A stretch of DNA of 64,000 bases from Tetracentron sinense. Taxonomy: Eukaryota > Streptophyta > Magnoliopsida > Trochodendrales > Trochodendraceae. Location of the stretch: NCBI GenBank assembly GCA_015143295.1, contig CM026564.1, positions 15,302,416 through 15,366,415 of the forward strand, written 5' to 3'. Position 1 is the stretch's first letter. The number at the start of each line of letters is the position of its first letter. The translations under genes were made by a program, and so were the position numbers. Shown here piece by piece: positions 33,544 through 44,103 of this stretch. A model generated the notes under the pieces. It was not told the DNA's origin. It saw nothing but the letters and a program-made list of their open reading frames with translations, and searched no databases.

Positions 33544-33635
33544 GTTCACTTTTCCATTTTTGAATCATTTGGGAAAATTTGAACCTAGTATGTGAGTTAG
33601 TCTTGTTTTGTCCTGGAATTGCCAAAGGGGGAGAT

Positions 33636-34822
33636 TGTAAATCCAGAAATAGGTGTTGGCAAATTCCGTGATCTTTAGATAGGTCATAAGAGTTGTGTCT
33701 TGTTCAACTTGTCGGAAGAGTTAAAGTTTCAAGAAGACTGAAGATATTGAAGAAAAAGCTTCTACTCCGGATCTAGACAGGTAATGAACTTAGAGACCCC
33801 TACCTAGGTTGGATTTGACTTAGATAACTCTAAACATACCTAGGAGAATAGTTTTAAGCCTACCAAAGAGGTTTGATCTATTTTGAATCAAACAAAAACA
33901 AAAGAAAAATGTTTAGGCTGAAATTTTGTCTCAACCGATCGCTCGGTGTTGCGACCGATCGATCGGTGGCCTACCGAGCGATCGGTGGCTATCGACTGGT
34001 CAAAAACTTTGTATGGGGTATTTTTCGAGAGAGACTATTTTTAACCGATCTCTCGGTGAAAGTAGCGATCGATCGGTTTTGGACCGAGCGATCGGTAATA
34101 AGCACCGATCGATCGGTCCTCGTAAACATAATTTTATTTTTTCTGGACTCTTTTCTAAACCCTATATAAATACTTTTTGGAGACCTAATTCGTATCTTTG
34201 TTTATTTTTGAAAGAGTAGAGGTCTGAGAAACCCTTCTAGGGCTTTTTCCATTGTATTTCATAGATCTTTAGTGATCCCTCCTTTTTCAATCATCCTAGA
34301 GAATGCAAGTATAGATCTATTCGTTTGATCTCAGATCTGTATGAGATCCCTCTAGGGTTTAAAGCTTTCTAAATTGATTCACAACCCTACACTTCGTGTG
34401 TATGTCCGGTGTATGATCCGGAGCCTTCGTGGAAGGAGGTCGATCGTGTTTGATCGTGGTATTGAAGTAGCTTGAGAAGATTTGGTCGGTTAGGAACCGA
34501 AGCTGCTACAGCGGAGATCGAACCTGCTGGTTCTTGGAAATCAAGAGTAAGATTCTGTACCTAGGAACGTCGAGTCCGGTTTGGGTAAGGTCTTGTCTTG
34601 TACTTGAATTCTTCTTATAGTGAAGTTTGTTGCTGGACGAGGTCCCGTGGTTTTTTCCCGTAAGGGTTTTCCACGTAAAAATCTGCTGTGTTTGATTTGT
34701 GTGGATTGTTTGTGTGAATGGTTCATTGATTTCCAATCTAATTAGATAAAAAATTAAAAATTGGTTAGAAGTTCTTAGATAGACCTATTCACCCCCCCTC
34801 TAGGTCATGAGATCATTGATCA
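33636..34822 (+). repeat. 3' LTR of the copia-type element, with gypsy-like palindrome cassette
   Basis: Starts TGTAAATCC after the polypurine tract. It contains the palindrome cassette (33934-34117), a TATA box TATATAAA (34163-34170), a U5 with the copia-like 'ggtcccgtggttttttcccg' run, and 'attcaccccccctctagg' near the end. The cassette and its spacer match those in the gypsy LTRs, while the rest of the LTR does not. Confidence 0.6.
33934..34117 (+). promoter_or_regulatory. Palindrome cassette in a copia-type LTR
   Basis: Three units, the spacer (GGCTATCGACTGGTCAAAAA, TTTGTATGGGG, GAGAGAG), then four units ending ACCGATCGATCGGT. About 45 bases upstream of a TATA box. Homologous over its whole length to the Tekay cassette. 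Confidence 0.8.
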
Positions 34823-36163
34823 GAGTAATTTCAGGAATGAGGATAAAAAAAGAGATATTGCATTTCATCTAAATTCATAGCATATCATGTAAACATTTAG
34901 GTGATCAATATAGCATTTGGTCGAGTCATCATTTACAAGAACAATTACATAAGGCTTACATCCAATTCCTTTAAGTCATCATTTCATAGGTTAGGCATTT
35001 ATCAAACACATAACATACGATGTCCATTAATAGTTCATCTTCTTCTTCTTTAATGTATATTTTCCATCCAATCACATAAGGGTAAGTTTATTATTTGTCA
35101 AATGTCCATCCTCCATTTTTCATTTCCCACACCACACATATCACACATCATACATTTGGCATCCCATCGCCTCAATCAACATTCCATACACATCCATATC
35201 TTTTTCCCTTATCTTGTTTATATTTATTGAGATGATACAACTCATAGGGAAGGAAAGCATAATATAAAGAATCACCATTTACAATAGAAAACCTAGGTTA
35301 TTGCTAGGGAAAGTTAGTAGGGTGTACTAACCTTAGATCAAGGCTTGATCTTGGTAGGAACCTTGATTTGAGCTCTAACTTGAAAGGAGGAAACCTTTTC
35401 TTGAGGGAGACTTGGTTTGGGGAAGAAAACCCTCTTGAAATACCTTGGAGAATGCTGCCCTAGCTTGAGAACGAGATCCCCCACGAGCTTGAGCCTTAAA
35501 CTTGAAGCAATCCAAGTTTGAGGATGATCTAGGGTTGTCAAACCCTTTGATTCCTTCTCAAATGGAAACCCTAGGTGCAAACCCCCTTCTCCTCTCTCTC
35601 TAACTCTCAAAAACCCTCTAAGTATGTTGAATAAGCCCTAAAGGCTCGGGCAAGCCTTATGAAGTAAGGGTTTAACACCCGGAAGACAAAAATGCCCTTA
35701 CTGAAATTTCTGCAAAAAAAACGCGAAGACCGAGCAATCGGTGGTTATGACTGATCGATCGGTTGCCTACCGAGCGATCGGTGTTATTGACCGAGTGACC
35801 AGTCAAAAACATGCTCTCTGAAAAATTTCCCCATTTAAAATTTTTGACTAGTCGATAGCTACCGATCGATCGGTTTTGGACCGATCGATCGGTTTTGGAC
35901 CAATCGATCGGTTTTGGACCGATCGATCGCTGAATGGACCGAGCGATCGATGCTCTACAGATCAGAACTGTTTTAGCCATATCTTTTGACTCGTTCATCC
36001 GATTTTAACGATTTAACTTGCATTGGGTTCGTCTTTCGAAAAGGAACATTTCTAACATTTTAGAATTTCCAATTTCTGCCTTATTTATTAATTAGACCAT
36101 GAGAAATACCAATTAGCTACGAACGTACCATTCATTAGATATAGAAAAGTCCGGGGTGCTACA
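34823..36163 (-). repeat. Truncated Tekay-type LTR, reverse strand
   Basis: On the minus strand it begins TGTAGCACCCCGGAC at 36163 and runs through the conserved 'aagttaaatcgttaaaatc' block, the palindrome cassette (35729-35951), the 'cttactt...ggcttgcccgagccttta' leader and the purine-rich region, then fades near 34823. The second half of the LTR, including the small ORF region, is missing. At its start it abuts the interior of element B, which faces the other way. Confidence 0.75.
35729..35951 (-). promoter_or_regulatory. Palindrome cassette with expanded 20-bp units
   Basis: Contains three extra tandem 20-bp units (roughly GGTTTTGGACCGATCGATC) at 35870-35930. Element C LTRs have one such unit or none. 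Confidence 0.8.
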
Positions 36164-36278
36164 CAATGTATTACTATTATATATATTATATGAATATGAA
36201 ATGAGCTTGAAGTTATGATTGAAGTGAAATTGGTTTCCAAGTTAGACTCATGTTCTACTACTGTTCTCATGATTTATC

Positions 36279-37541
36279 ATGAGACATAATAGTGGACGGG
36301 GTCGTGGTTACTAAACTCGGGGCAACATTAATGGAGGAGACCGTCCATCGGGTGATGATCAACCCGATATATCTCAGTTGCTGAATACTATGGTGGAAAC
36401 TATCACCATGCTGGCAACTCGACAGCCGGCTGCTACTAATGCATTGGTGCATCCACCTCCTCCTCATCACACTTCGGGACTTGAGGCATTCCGAAGGCTA
36501 CATCCACTTACCTTCTATGGGACTACGGATCCCATGGTGGCAGAGGCATGGATTATGCAATTGGAGAAAATATTTCGTGCTCTTCGCTACATAGATGAGC
36601 AGAGAGTAGATTGGGCTGCCTTCATGATGGAGGGAGAAGCCGATCATTGGTAGAGAGCGGCGTTAAGGCAAAGAGACACCGCTAGGGTAGGAGAGCCCTG
36701 GAATTGGAGTGAATTTCTTGATGCATTCTATAGGCAATACTTCCCCAAGATTGTCAAGTAATAGAAAGAAATGGATTTCATGTCCCTAGTGCAAGGGAAT
36801 ATGAGTGTGGCAGAGTATGAGGCCAAGTTTTTACTGAGTTGTTCAGATTCGCGCCACACTTGATCGCGATGGAGGAGATGCGAGTCCGAAAATTTGAGAA
36901 TGGGTTAAAACCCTTCATCAAGGATCAAGTCTCTATTCTTCAGGTGGAGTCTTGGAGAGTGATTGTGGGGAAGGCAGGGATCACCGAAAAGAACTCAGAG
37001 GAGTTTCTAAAGAGAAGAGATAATGGCTTTGGGAGAGCCATGCAGAAGGGTCAATCCAATGGCTCAGCACCACCGAAGAAGAGGGCTAGGATGTCCCCGT
37101 ACCCAGCCCTTGGGCCTACATCGACTTAGAGGCCTCCTTTTGCACCAACAGCACCTCATCCTACTACTTCACAGGCACCTCGACCTGCTTATCCTCAGGG
37201 CACCAGATATGTGCCACCTGCATCCTCTTCATCTTTTGAGGAGTGCAACTATTGTGGTCGGAGACACCCGGTTAGAGAGCGTCGAAGAGCATCGGGAGGA
37301 TGTTTTCATTGTGGTGAGCAAGGACATATGATTAAAGATTGTCCACGCCGACAGTCACGGGTTCAACCCCAGGGGAGCAGGCCCTCAGTCTGGCAGACTA
37401 CTCCGCAGGGGTCATCACAGACTTCTGCATCTAGGCCCGCACGGCCCATTTAGACCACACAGCCACCTCGCAAGGCAAATAGGGGCTGGGTCTTTGCCTT
37501 AACAGAACAGGACGCACAGGCATCTGACGATGTTGTGCAAT
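36279..37541 (+). pseudogene. gag: gag of element B, several nonsense codons
   Basis: ATG at 36279 (MRHNSGRGRG), followed within 12 codons by TAA. The core is recognisable: LHPLTFYGTTDPMVAEAW, QRVDWAAFMMEGEADHW, then TAG in place of Trp. MSVAAYEAKF-like MSVAEYEAKF and the zinc knuckle CFHCGEQGHMIKDC follow. Near the end the frame reads RGWVFALTEQDAQASDDVVQ up to 37540, then the intron-like segment. Unlike elements A and C, this last stretch is in the gag frame, broken only by a TAG at 37453. Confidence 0.8.
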
Positions 37542-37708
37542 GTATGCAAAAATTATAAAATCTTCAAGTATGAATTGATAATTATAAAATCTTTAAGTAT
37601 TAATTGATGTTGCATATTTTGTATGTATACTTACATGTATATCATGCTATCTATACTTTATGTGTGTTTTGCTTGAAATTTATTGATGTATCTAATTACA
37701 ATGCACAG
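37542..37708 (+). other. Intron-like segment between gag and protease, element B
   Basis: Begins GTATGC and ends ATGCACAG, 167 nt, AT-rich. Removal gives VVQ, Cys, then VLLVNECLARVLID in frame (phase 1), at exactly the site used in elements A and C although the sequences inside have diverged. Confidence 0.7.
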
Positions 37709-38076
37709 GCGTATTGCTAGTTAACGAATGTCTAGCTCGTGTGTTGATCGACATGAGATCGACACATTCCTTTGTGTCACCTAGCTTCGCCAAAGGTTTC
37801 GCGTCTGAGCCGAGTCACCTATGTCACGAGTTAACCATTTTGACTCCCCTTGACAACTCGGTTGATACAAACCAAGGATACCGGAACTGTGTAGTGCAAG
37901 TTGGGCAGCATGAATTATCAATTGATCTGATCATCCTTGAGTTCCAAGACTTGGACTTCGATGTTATTCTCCGCATGGATTGGCTAGCTACACACCACGG
38001 GCACGTGACTTGTTTTGAAAAGATGGTGAAGTTTAAGCTGGAGGGCGTCAAGCCATTCCCCTTTCATGGACTATAA
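37709..38076 (+). pseudogene. Aspartic protease of element B
   Basis: ARVLIDMRSTHSFVSPSF matches the protease active-site run, but Asp-Thr-Gly has become Asp-Met-Arg, so the catalytic triad motif is destroyed. DFDVILRMDWLATHHGHVTC follows. A stop (TAA at 38074) lies before the RT linker. Confidence 0.75.
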
Positions 38077-41037
38077 AAGAGAGATATAGCCCGTCTAGCG
38101 ACTCTAAGTCTTGCAAATCCGGAGGCACGAGACTCCTCAGCCATACCAGTTGTGAGTGAGTATTTAGACGTATTTCCCAAGGACTTGCCGAGATTGCCTC
38201 CAGATAGGGAGATAGAATTTGCTATAGAGTTTGCTCCAGGAATGGCTCCAATTTCTAAGGCTCCATATAGGATGGCTCCAATTGAACTGAAAGAATTAAA
38301 GGAACAAATAGAAGAGTTGCAACGGCTTGGTTTCATCCAACCAAGTGTGTCACCTTGGGGAGCACCAGTACTCTTCGTGAAGAAGAAGGATGGGTCGATG
38401 AGGATGTGCATCGACTATAGACAGTTAAACAAAGTCACCATCAAGAATCGATATCCCTTGCCATGAATAGATGATTTGTTCGACCAATTGAAAGGAGCAA
38501 GGTTCTTCTCCAAGATTGATTTGCGGTCCGGCTATCATCAGTTGAAGATCAAGGCCGAAGATGTGCCAAAGACTGCCTTTAGGACTCGGTACGGGCACTA
38601 CGAGTTCCTAGTTATGCCTTTTGGCCTAAAGAATGCACCGACAGCGTTCATGGATTTGATGAACCGGGTGTTCAAGCCTTATCTCGACAAATGTGTTATT
38701 GTCTTTGTTGATGACATCTTAGTGTATTCTCCGACAAGGGAGGATCATGATCGAGATCTTCGCCTTACACTTGAGACTCTTCGAGAGCATAAACTATACG
38801 CCAAGTTGAGTAAGTGCGAATTTTGGTTGGAGAAGGTGGCGTTCCTTGGCCACGTAGTATCTGCTGAGGGTATTTCAGTGGACCCAGCAAAGATAGAAGC
38901 AGTGATGAAATGGGAGAGACCCAGAAGTGTTACCGAGATACGCAGCTTCCTCGGTTTGGCAGGATACTATAGGAGATTCGTAGAAGGATTCTCCAGCTTA
39001 GCAGCACCGCTCACGTATTTGACACGAAAAAATGCTAAGTTCACTTGGAGCGATAAGTAAGAAACGAGCTTCACGGAGTTGAAGAAGTGGCTTACTACTG
39101 CCCCCATTCTCACAGTGCCATCCGGGAGTGGAGGTTTCATGGTTTACAGTAACGCCTCGAATGTTGGGCTAGGATGTGTTCTTATGTAGCGCAGGAATGT
39201 CATCGCCAACGCTTCTCGGCAATTGAAAGAGCATGAAAAGAACTATCCTACTCACGATTTGGAGTTGGCCGCGGTAGTTTTCGTATTAAAGATTTGGCGA
39301 CATTACCTTTATGGGGAAGAGTTTGATATTTTCACGGATCATAAAAGCTTAAAATACCTATTTTCCCAAAAGGAGTTCAATATGCGACAACGCTGATGGA
39401 TGGAATTCTTGAAGGACTATGAGTGTTCGATCCAGTACTATCTGGGTAAGGCTAATGTAGTGGCAGATGCTTTGAGCAGGAAGTCTACTGGACTTGTAGC
39501 ACACATGATGGTGCAAGAGTGGAAGTTGTTAGAAGATGCTTCTAACATTGATATTAGTTTCAACCTTCCTACCTTTGGGCTAGTAATGGCTAATGTCACT
39601 GTTAGGCCTTACATATTAGCCATGATCCGAGAATTACAAGAGTTGGATGCCGAGCTACTTGCGTATAGAGACAAATCAGTTCCTAATGGTAGTAAAGATT
39701 TCGCAGTGCAAAGTGATGGGACAATCACATTCAAGGGAAGGATATGTGTTCCAGCCAATGAGAAACTCAAACTAGAAATCTTAGATGAAGCTCACCGATC
39801 TAAGTACACTGTGCAACCTGGTGGTACAAAGATGTATAGGAACCTCAAAGGACATTTTTGGTGGCGGAACATGAAGAGGGAAGTTGCCGAGTATGTGTCA
39901 AGATGCTTGGTATGCTAGCAGGTGAAGGCCAAGCATATGAGGCCAGTAGAGCTTTTACAATCCCTCCCTATTCTCGAGTGGAAATGGGAGAACATCTCCA
40001 TGGATTTCATCACTGGGTTGCCAAAGACAGCAAGGAAATCGGATGCAATATGGGTAGTGGTTGATCGTTTGACAAAGTCTGCCAATTTCTTGCCTTATCG
40101 GACGACATTCAACTCGAACCAACTTGCACAATTGTAGCTCAAAGAAGTGGTTCGGTTGCACGGGGTGCCAGTCAGTACTATGTCTGACAGGGATCTGAGA
40201 TTCACTTCCATGTTCTAGAAGAGCTTTCATAGTGCTATGGGTTCCCGTTTGGACTTTAGCACCACCTTCCATCCTCAGACAAATGGATAGACTGAGAGGG
40301 TGAACCAGGTTATAGAGGACATGCTTAGAGCTTTCATGTTGGACTTCAAGGGCAGTTGGGAGGATCACTTGCCGTTGGTTGAGTTCACCTACAATGACAG
40401 TTATCAGGCAAACATCAAAATGGCACCTTTCGAAGCCTTGTACGGTCGCAGTTGTAGATCTCCCCTATACTGCGATGAAGTTGGAGAGAGAAAAATATTG
40501 GGCCTGGAGTTGATTGAGCAAACCGCGAATAAGGTCAAGATTATGAGGGAGAGATTGAAGACAGCTCAGGACATGCAAAAGAGCTATGCCGACACCTGTA
40601 GACAAGATCTTAAGTTTCGAGTTGGCAATATGATATTCGTGAAGGTTTCGCCGACAAAGGGTGTTATGAGGTTTGGCAAAAGAGGAAAGCTCAGTCCGAG
40701 ATATGTGGGTCCGTTCGAAATTGTCACCCGAGTTGTTGAAGTTGCATATCGGGTTGCTCTACCCACTCACATGGAGACGGTTCACAACATCTTCCATGTG
40801 TCCATGCTTCGGAAATGCATCCCAGATCCTTCACATGTCATAGATCTTGATCCGTTGGAAATCCGGGAGGACCTCACCTTAGTAGAAGAGCCAGTTGAGA
40901 TTTTGGACCGTAGAGATCAAGTTTGTGTAACAAGGTGATTCCCTTGGTTCTTGTTCGATGGAAACATCACTCTAAGGAAGAAGCAACTTGGGAGCGCGAA
41001 ACGGAAGTGAGGAAAAAGTATCCCCATTTGTTTGTAT
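38077..41037 (+). pseudogene. pol: RT, RNase H, integrase and chromodomain of element B
   Basis: [52 protein letters not shown] at about 38695. RNase [12 protein letters not shown] and [11 protein letters not shown]. Integrase: [41 protein letters not shown] and TERVNQ. GPF-type module: [15 protein letters not shown]. The chromodomain near 40935-41037 is frameshifted. Stops at 38464, 39058, 39187, 39394, 39916, 40135 and others mostly replace Arg, Gln or Trp codons, i.e. C-to-T or G-to-A changes. Dead copy. Confidence 0.85.
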
Positions 41038-41111
41038 AAGGGATGTTTCTATGTAAATTTTGTTTTCATCATCCCTGTGTACTGCTCTAATTTTGAGGAC
41101 GAAATTCCTGT

Positions 41112-41124
41112 AAGGGGGGCAGGA
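41112..41124 (+). other. Polypurine tract of element B
   Basis: AAGGGGGGCAGGA directly before the 3' LTR, preceded by 'gaggacgaaattcctgt', the Tekay-typical context. Confidence 0.85.
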
Positions 41125-41624
41125 TATAGAACCCCGGATCTTTTTAACATGTATTTAAGCCTTAAGATGTGTTTTCTTAAGTTTTGGGTGCTTGGAATGA
41201 AGGAGTAGAGTATATAAATACTCTAAGTGTCAAAAAGAAATCATGGCTTAACAATACTCTCAACTGTTCGTAGCTCTAGTTTGTTCATGGCTGATCGGAA
41301 TAGAGCGATTCTCAAATTTTTAGAAAGGTATTGGAACCCTCTTCAAGGTTCATGTTGATCACTTTTCTTGACTGTGAGTCAAGGTAGAGTCAAACATCCG
41401 ATTTCCAAAATCGTGTTGGCTGCAAATGTGGACTGTCGTAACCCATTGCAGATCAGTTAGTTTTCAGGGAAAAATGGTCCAATAATAAGGAAGAATTAGA
41501 AATTGTTCAAAACTTAAAATTTTTTCTCCTTTAAAAGATGAATCCAATGCAAGTTGAATCGTCAAAATTGGACGAGCGAGTCAAAAGTTATGGCCGATTT
41601 ACCGAAGTGCATGTTTGCAGAAAA

Positions 41625-41711
41625 ACTCGCTCGAGCGAGTTCCATACCCGCTCGAGCGAAATTGATCAAAACCGAGTTTTTAAGGCCAGGGAGTAACCCG
41701 CTCGAGCGAGA
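41625..41711 (+). promoter_or_regulatory. Palindrome cassette, ACTCGCTCGAGCGAGT type
   Basis: A perfect 16-bp palindrome at 41625-41640 and two shorter versions (CGCTCGAGCG core at about 41649 and 41699). Same place relative to the LTR start block and TATA as the ACCGATCGATCGGT cassette elsewhere. Confidence 0.8.
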
Positions 41712-43360
41712 TTGCCCAGAAAGGTTTTTTTTTTATGTTTTTCACTAACCTAACACCTTATATACCCAATTTTTCGGGGGTCCAAGGTATCTAACACTTA
41801 GAGAGAGACTTTTTGAGAGAAAAAGAAGGAAACCTAGGTTTCCAAAGGGGGATTTTGTTTGAGACCAACGAGGAGATCCAATCATCACTTCTCAAAGCTT
41901 CCACAAGCTTGAACCTTCTTCCTTGAGCGTGAATCTCCATTTCCAAGCTCAAGCTCGTGTTAGGTCATCCTTCCACACTAAGATTTGATCCTTGCAAAGT
42001 AAGTCAAACTACTACCTAGCCTTGCTATGATACAAATAGTAAGTAAAACTATTATCTAGCTTTGTTATCATGAAATAGTGAAAGTATGATTTTGAATGTG
42101 ATGTTAGTGATTCTACTACCTAACTTTGTTATTATACAAAGATAGAAAAGATGATTAAATGGGTGATTTAAATAGAGATTAACCTTGCTATAATGCAAAT
42201 AGTGAATGTATGATTTAGGGTCAACTAGATTGTGATCAAGTGAGTAAATGAGGGTATATGATGTGGGGGTTTTTCTATAACAAGGATGAATATGACTATA
42301 TTTGTAAGAAAAACTATGATCTACCTTTGTTATCCTATAAAGACGAAAAAAGATGATTTAATGGGTGATTTTAGTCTTCTTATGATGCAAATAACACATA
42401 TGGGATTTTGGGTGAACCACATTATGAACAAATGAGTAAATAGGGGTTTATAAATTGGGGGTTTATAAATTGGGGGTGTTGCAATACAAGAATCAATAGG
42501 GTTATACATGTGTGAGATCATTATTATTCCCTAAATAAATCATGATTTTTGATATGATGTGATGAAAATGGCATCGTCTTAATGATGTGATAAATTAGGC
42601 TAAAAGCCATAGTCTTGATGTTGTGATGAAATGTATGGAAATATATTATGCCTTAGAATTATCCAATGATACTACAATGCTACTATGACTTGTATGAATC
42701 TATATGAATTGTAATGGCTTTACATATATACACAATGATGCTCACAAGCACACCAAGCATGATAAATTATACATGATCGAGTTTTTGCATAAGCATGTAT
42801 TTCAAGAGTCATGAACAAGGTTTTTCAAAGGCATTCATAAGAAAGAAGCATAAGCAATTGACAAAGCCAAACTTTGGGTTGGTATTCTAAGATCGGTTAC
42901 TTCATGCTCACAAGGATCAAGTCTAAGATCTTGCATAAACTCCACGGATCAAAAGTCTCGTAAGGCTTCTCAAGAACTCATAAGAATCTCACAAGTCTAA
43001 GATCTTGCATATGTCTCCAAGGATCATAAGCTCACAAGAAAGCTCACAAGAAGCTCACAAGAAGGCTCACAAGGAAGCTCATAAGCTCAGAAGAAAAGTC
43101 ATAAGAACTTGCAAGCTCACAAGAACTCATAAGAAAATATGAGACTCACAAGCATTCATACGACCTCATAAGCATGCATGAGATGGTTTGTTTTCCATGA
43201 AAAGAACAAGTATTATGAAAGGTTTTCCATGACGAGGTTTTAAGCATGAATTTTATGATTAGTATTCCCTAACGCAATTGTACGTAATACTATGATTTTG
43301 ATAGTACTGTTAGCTAGTAGTTTTGGTTCGCTGAGTATTCCATGCTCAGTCGTACATGTT

Positions 43361-43456
43361 ATGTCTGTAGGTACACGGGTTCCCTTTGACATCTGTGATC
43401 TGGGGCCTTGGATAGAGGAGGATTATGGCAAGGAAGAGCCATATGTGGAGCCTTAG
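43361..43456 (+). CDS. LTR-encoded acidic small ORF (31 aa), element B version
   Basis: ATG to TAG: MSVG, then PFDICDLGPWIEEDY, then EEP..VEP. Aligned with the 39-aa version, differences are synonymous (CCA/CCC, GAT/GAC, TAC/TAT) or conservative (Val/Ile twice, Glu/Asp), with length changes in multiples of three. The stop falls where others have Leu (TTG to TAG); the frame would otherwise run on for about 15 codons. Confidence 0.5.
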   Translation: MSVGTRVPFDICDLGPWIEEDYGKEEPYVEP

Positions 43457-43538
43457 GAGGAGGCAAAGGACTTAGACCACTGGCCCTTTCATGGTGATTA
43501 CTGAGAGACAGAGAGTATTACCATTTTGTATTTTGATA

Positions 43539-43554
43539 GGTGGGCATGTCCACC
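43539..43554 (+). other. Conserved LTR stem-loop with loop GCATGT
   Basis: GGTGG-GCATGT-CCACC. The other Tekay LTRs have GCGG-GCATGT-CCGC at the matching place (e.g. 14533-14546), so one C-G pair is replaced by U-A with pairing kept. Confidence 0.65.
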
Positions 43555-43773
43555 TTTACTCTTGATTATGTATTGTAAAAACTTGGAATACAGATGATAT
43601 GTATGGAAAAGAAATTTTTGGGTTACACTTCCGCACACGATTATGCTTCCGCATTACTTTATGTTTCCATTATATATAGCCTTGTGTATTTTACAGGATG
43701 GTTTGGTATCGGATATTTGCACATCATGAGCCAAAGTATCCCTAACTCCCAGGGGGTATTTTGGGTCGTGACA

Positions 43774-44103
43774 GAGCTGACCTATTTTGCTCACCAAACA
43801 TCTCATGAAGGTTTTGCAAATTGTCAGAAGCCTTATCCATGTGTTCATGTTGGCTTTGCAAAATGTTTGGAATCGAAGCCAGTATGTAACACTTGGTCAT
43901 CTGATTGGACCTCTCCCATTGCTCGAACTCAACCTTTTGGGCCAGTGAAGCATCTGAAGAATTTCAGGCTTAGGTGTCTTAAGACATAGCTCAAGGTTAT
44001 CCATGGCAAATACAATTCTAATCTTTCTTTTCCAGTGTACATAGTTAGTTCCAACTAACTTTTCATCACGAAGAATTTCAGTCAATGGGTGTAGGCCTGT
44101 CAT
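43774..44103 (-). pseudogene. gag: Ty1/copia gag fragment, reverse strand
   Basis: The minus strand gives LVGTNYVHWKRKIRIVFAMD, the N-terminal copia gag signature, and in a second frame QHEHMDKASDNLQNLHEM then FGEQNRSA, also typical of copia gag. A frameshift separates the two. It ends exactly where the LTR of element B stops (43773), so B inserted into this gag and the rest of the copia interior is not in the window. Confidence 0.8.

Larger units (their letters stand above)
31351..34822 (+). mobile_element. Non-autonomous copia-type LTR element carrying a plant-transposon-protein ORF
   Basis: One long ORF (31634-32920), an AT-rich 3' region with a polypurine-like run (33180-33190), a second polypurine tract at 33624-33634 and a putative 3' LTR from 33636 (TGTAAATCC). 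The LTR tail holds 'ggttttttcccgtaagggttttccacg' and 'attcaccccccctctagg', both typical of Ty1/copia SIRE-like LTR regions in plants. There is no protease, RT or integrase, so mobility would depend on helper elements. A matching 5' LTR is not visible. The right edge (34822) is approximate. Confidence 0.6.
36164..43773 (+). mobile_element. Tekay/Del-like element B, 5' LTR missing
   Basis: Interior starts within the gag leader (36164), then gag, intron-like segment, protease, RT, RNase H, integrase and chromodomain remnant to about 41037, a polypurine tract (41112-41124) and a complete 3' LTR (41125-43773). The 5' LTR, primer site and about 240 bases of leader are gone; a reverse LTR fragment stands in their place. 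It is diverged from elements A and C and carries a different LTR subfamily. Its right end interrupts the gag of a reverse-strand copia element. Confidence 0.85.
41125..43773 (+). repeat. 3' LTR of element B (diverged Tekay subfamily)
   Basis: TATAGAACCCCGG ... GGGTCGTGACA, 2649 bp. It shares with the other Tekay LTRs the block 'aatgcaagttgaatcgtc', the GCTGAG...CTCAG stem, the small ORF and the terminal hairpin, but has its own palindromes (41625-41711), TATA-like TTATATAC (41758-41765), degenerate repeats around 42010-42310 ('ctaccttgttat..aaatagtgaa') and a 'ctcacaagaa' array (about 42900-43180) in place of the 86-bp units. Confidence 0.9.

Noticed and set aside
36164-43773. Envelope-like gene between pol and the 3' LTR of element B
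   Set aside because: Only about 90 bases separate the chromodomain remnant from the polypurine tract; there is no room for an extra ORF.
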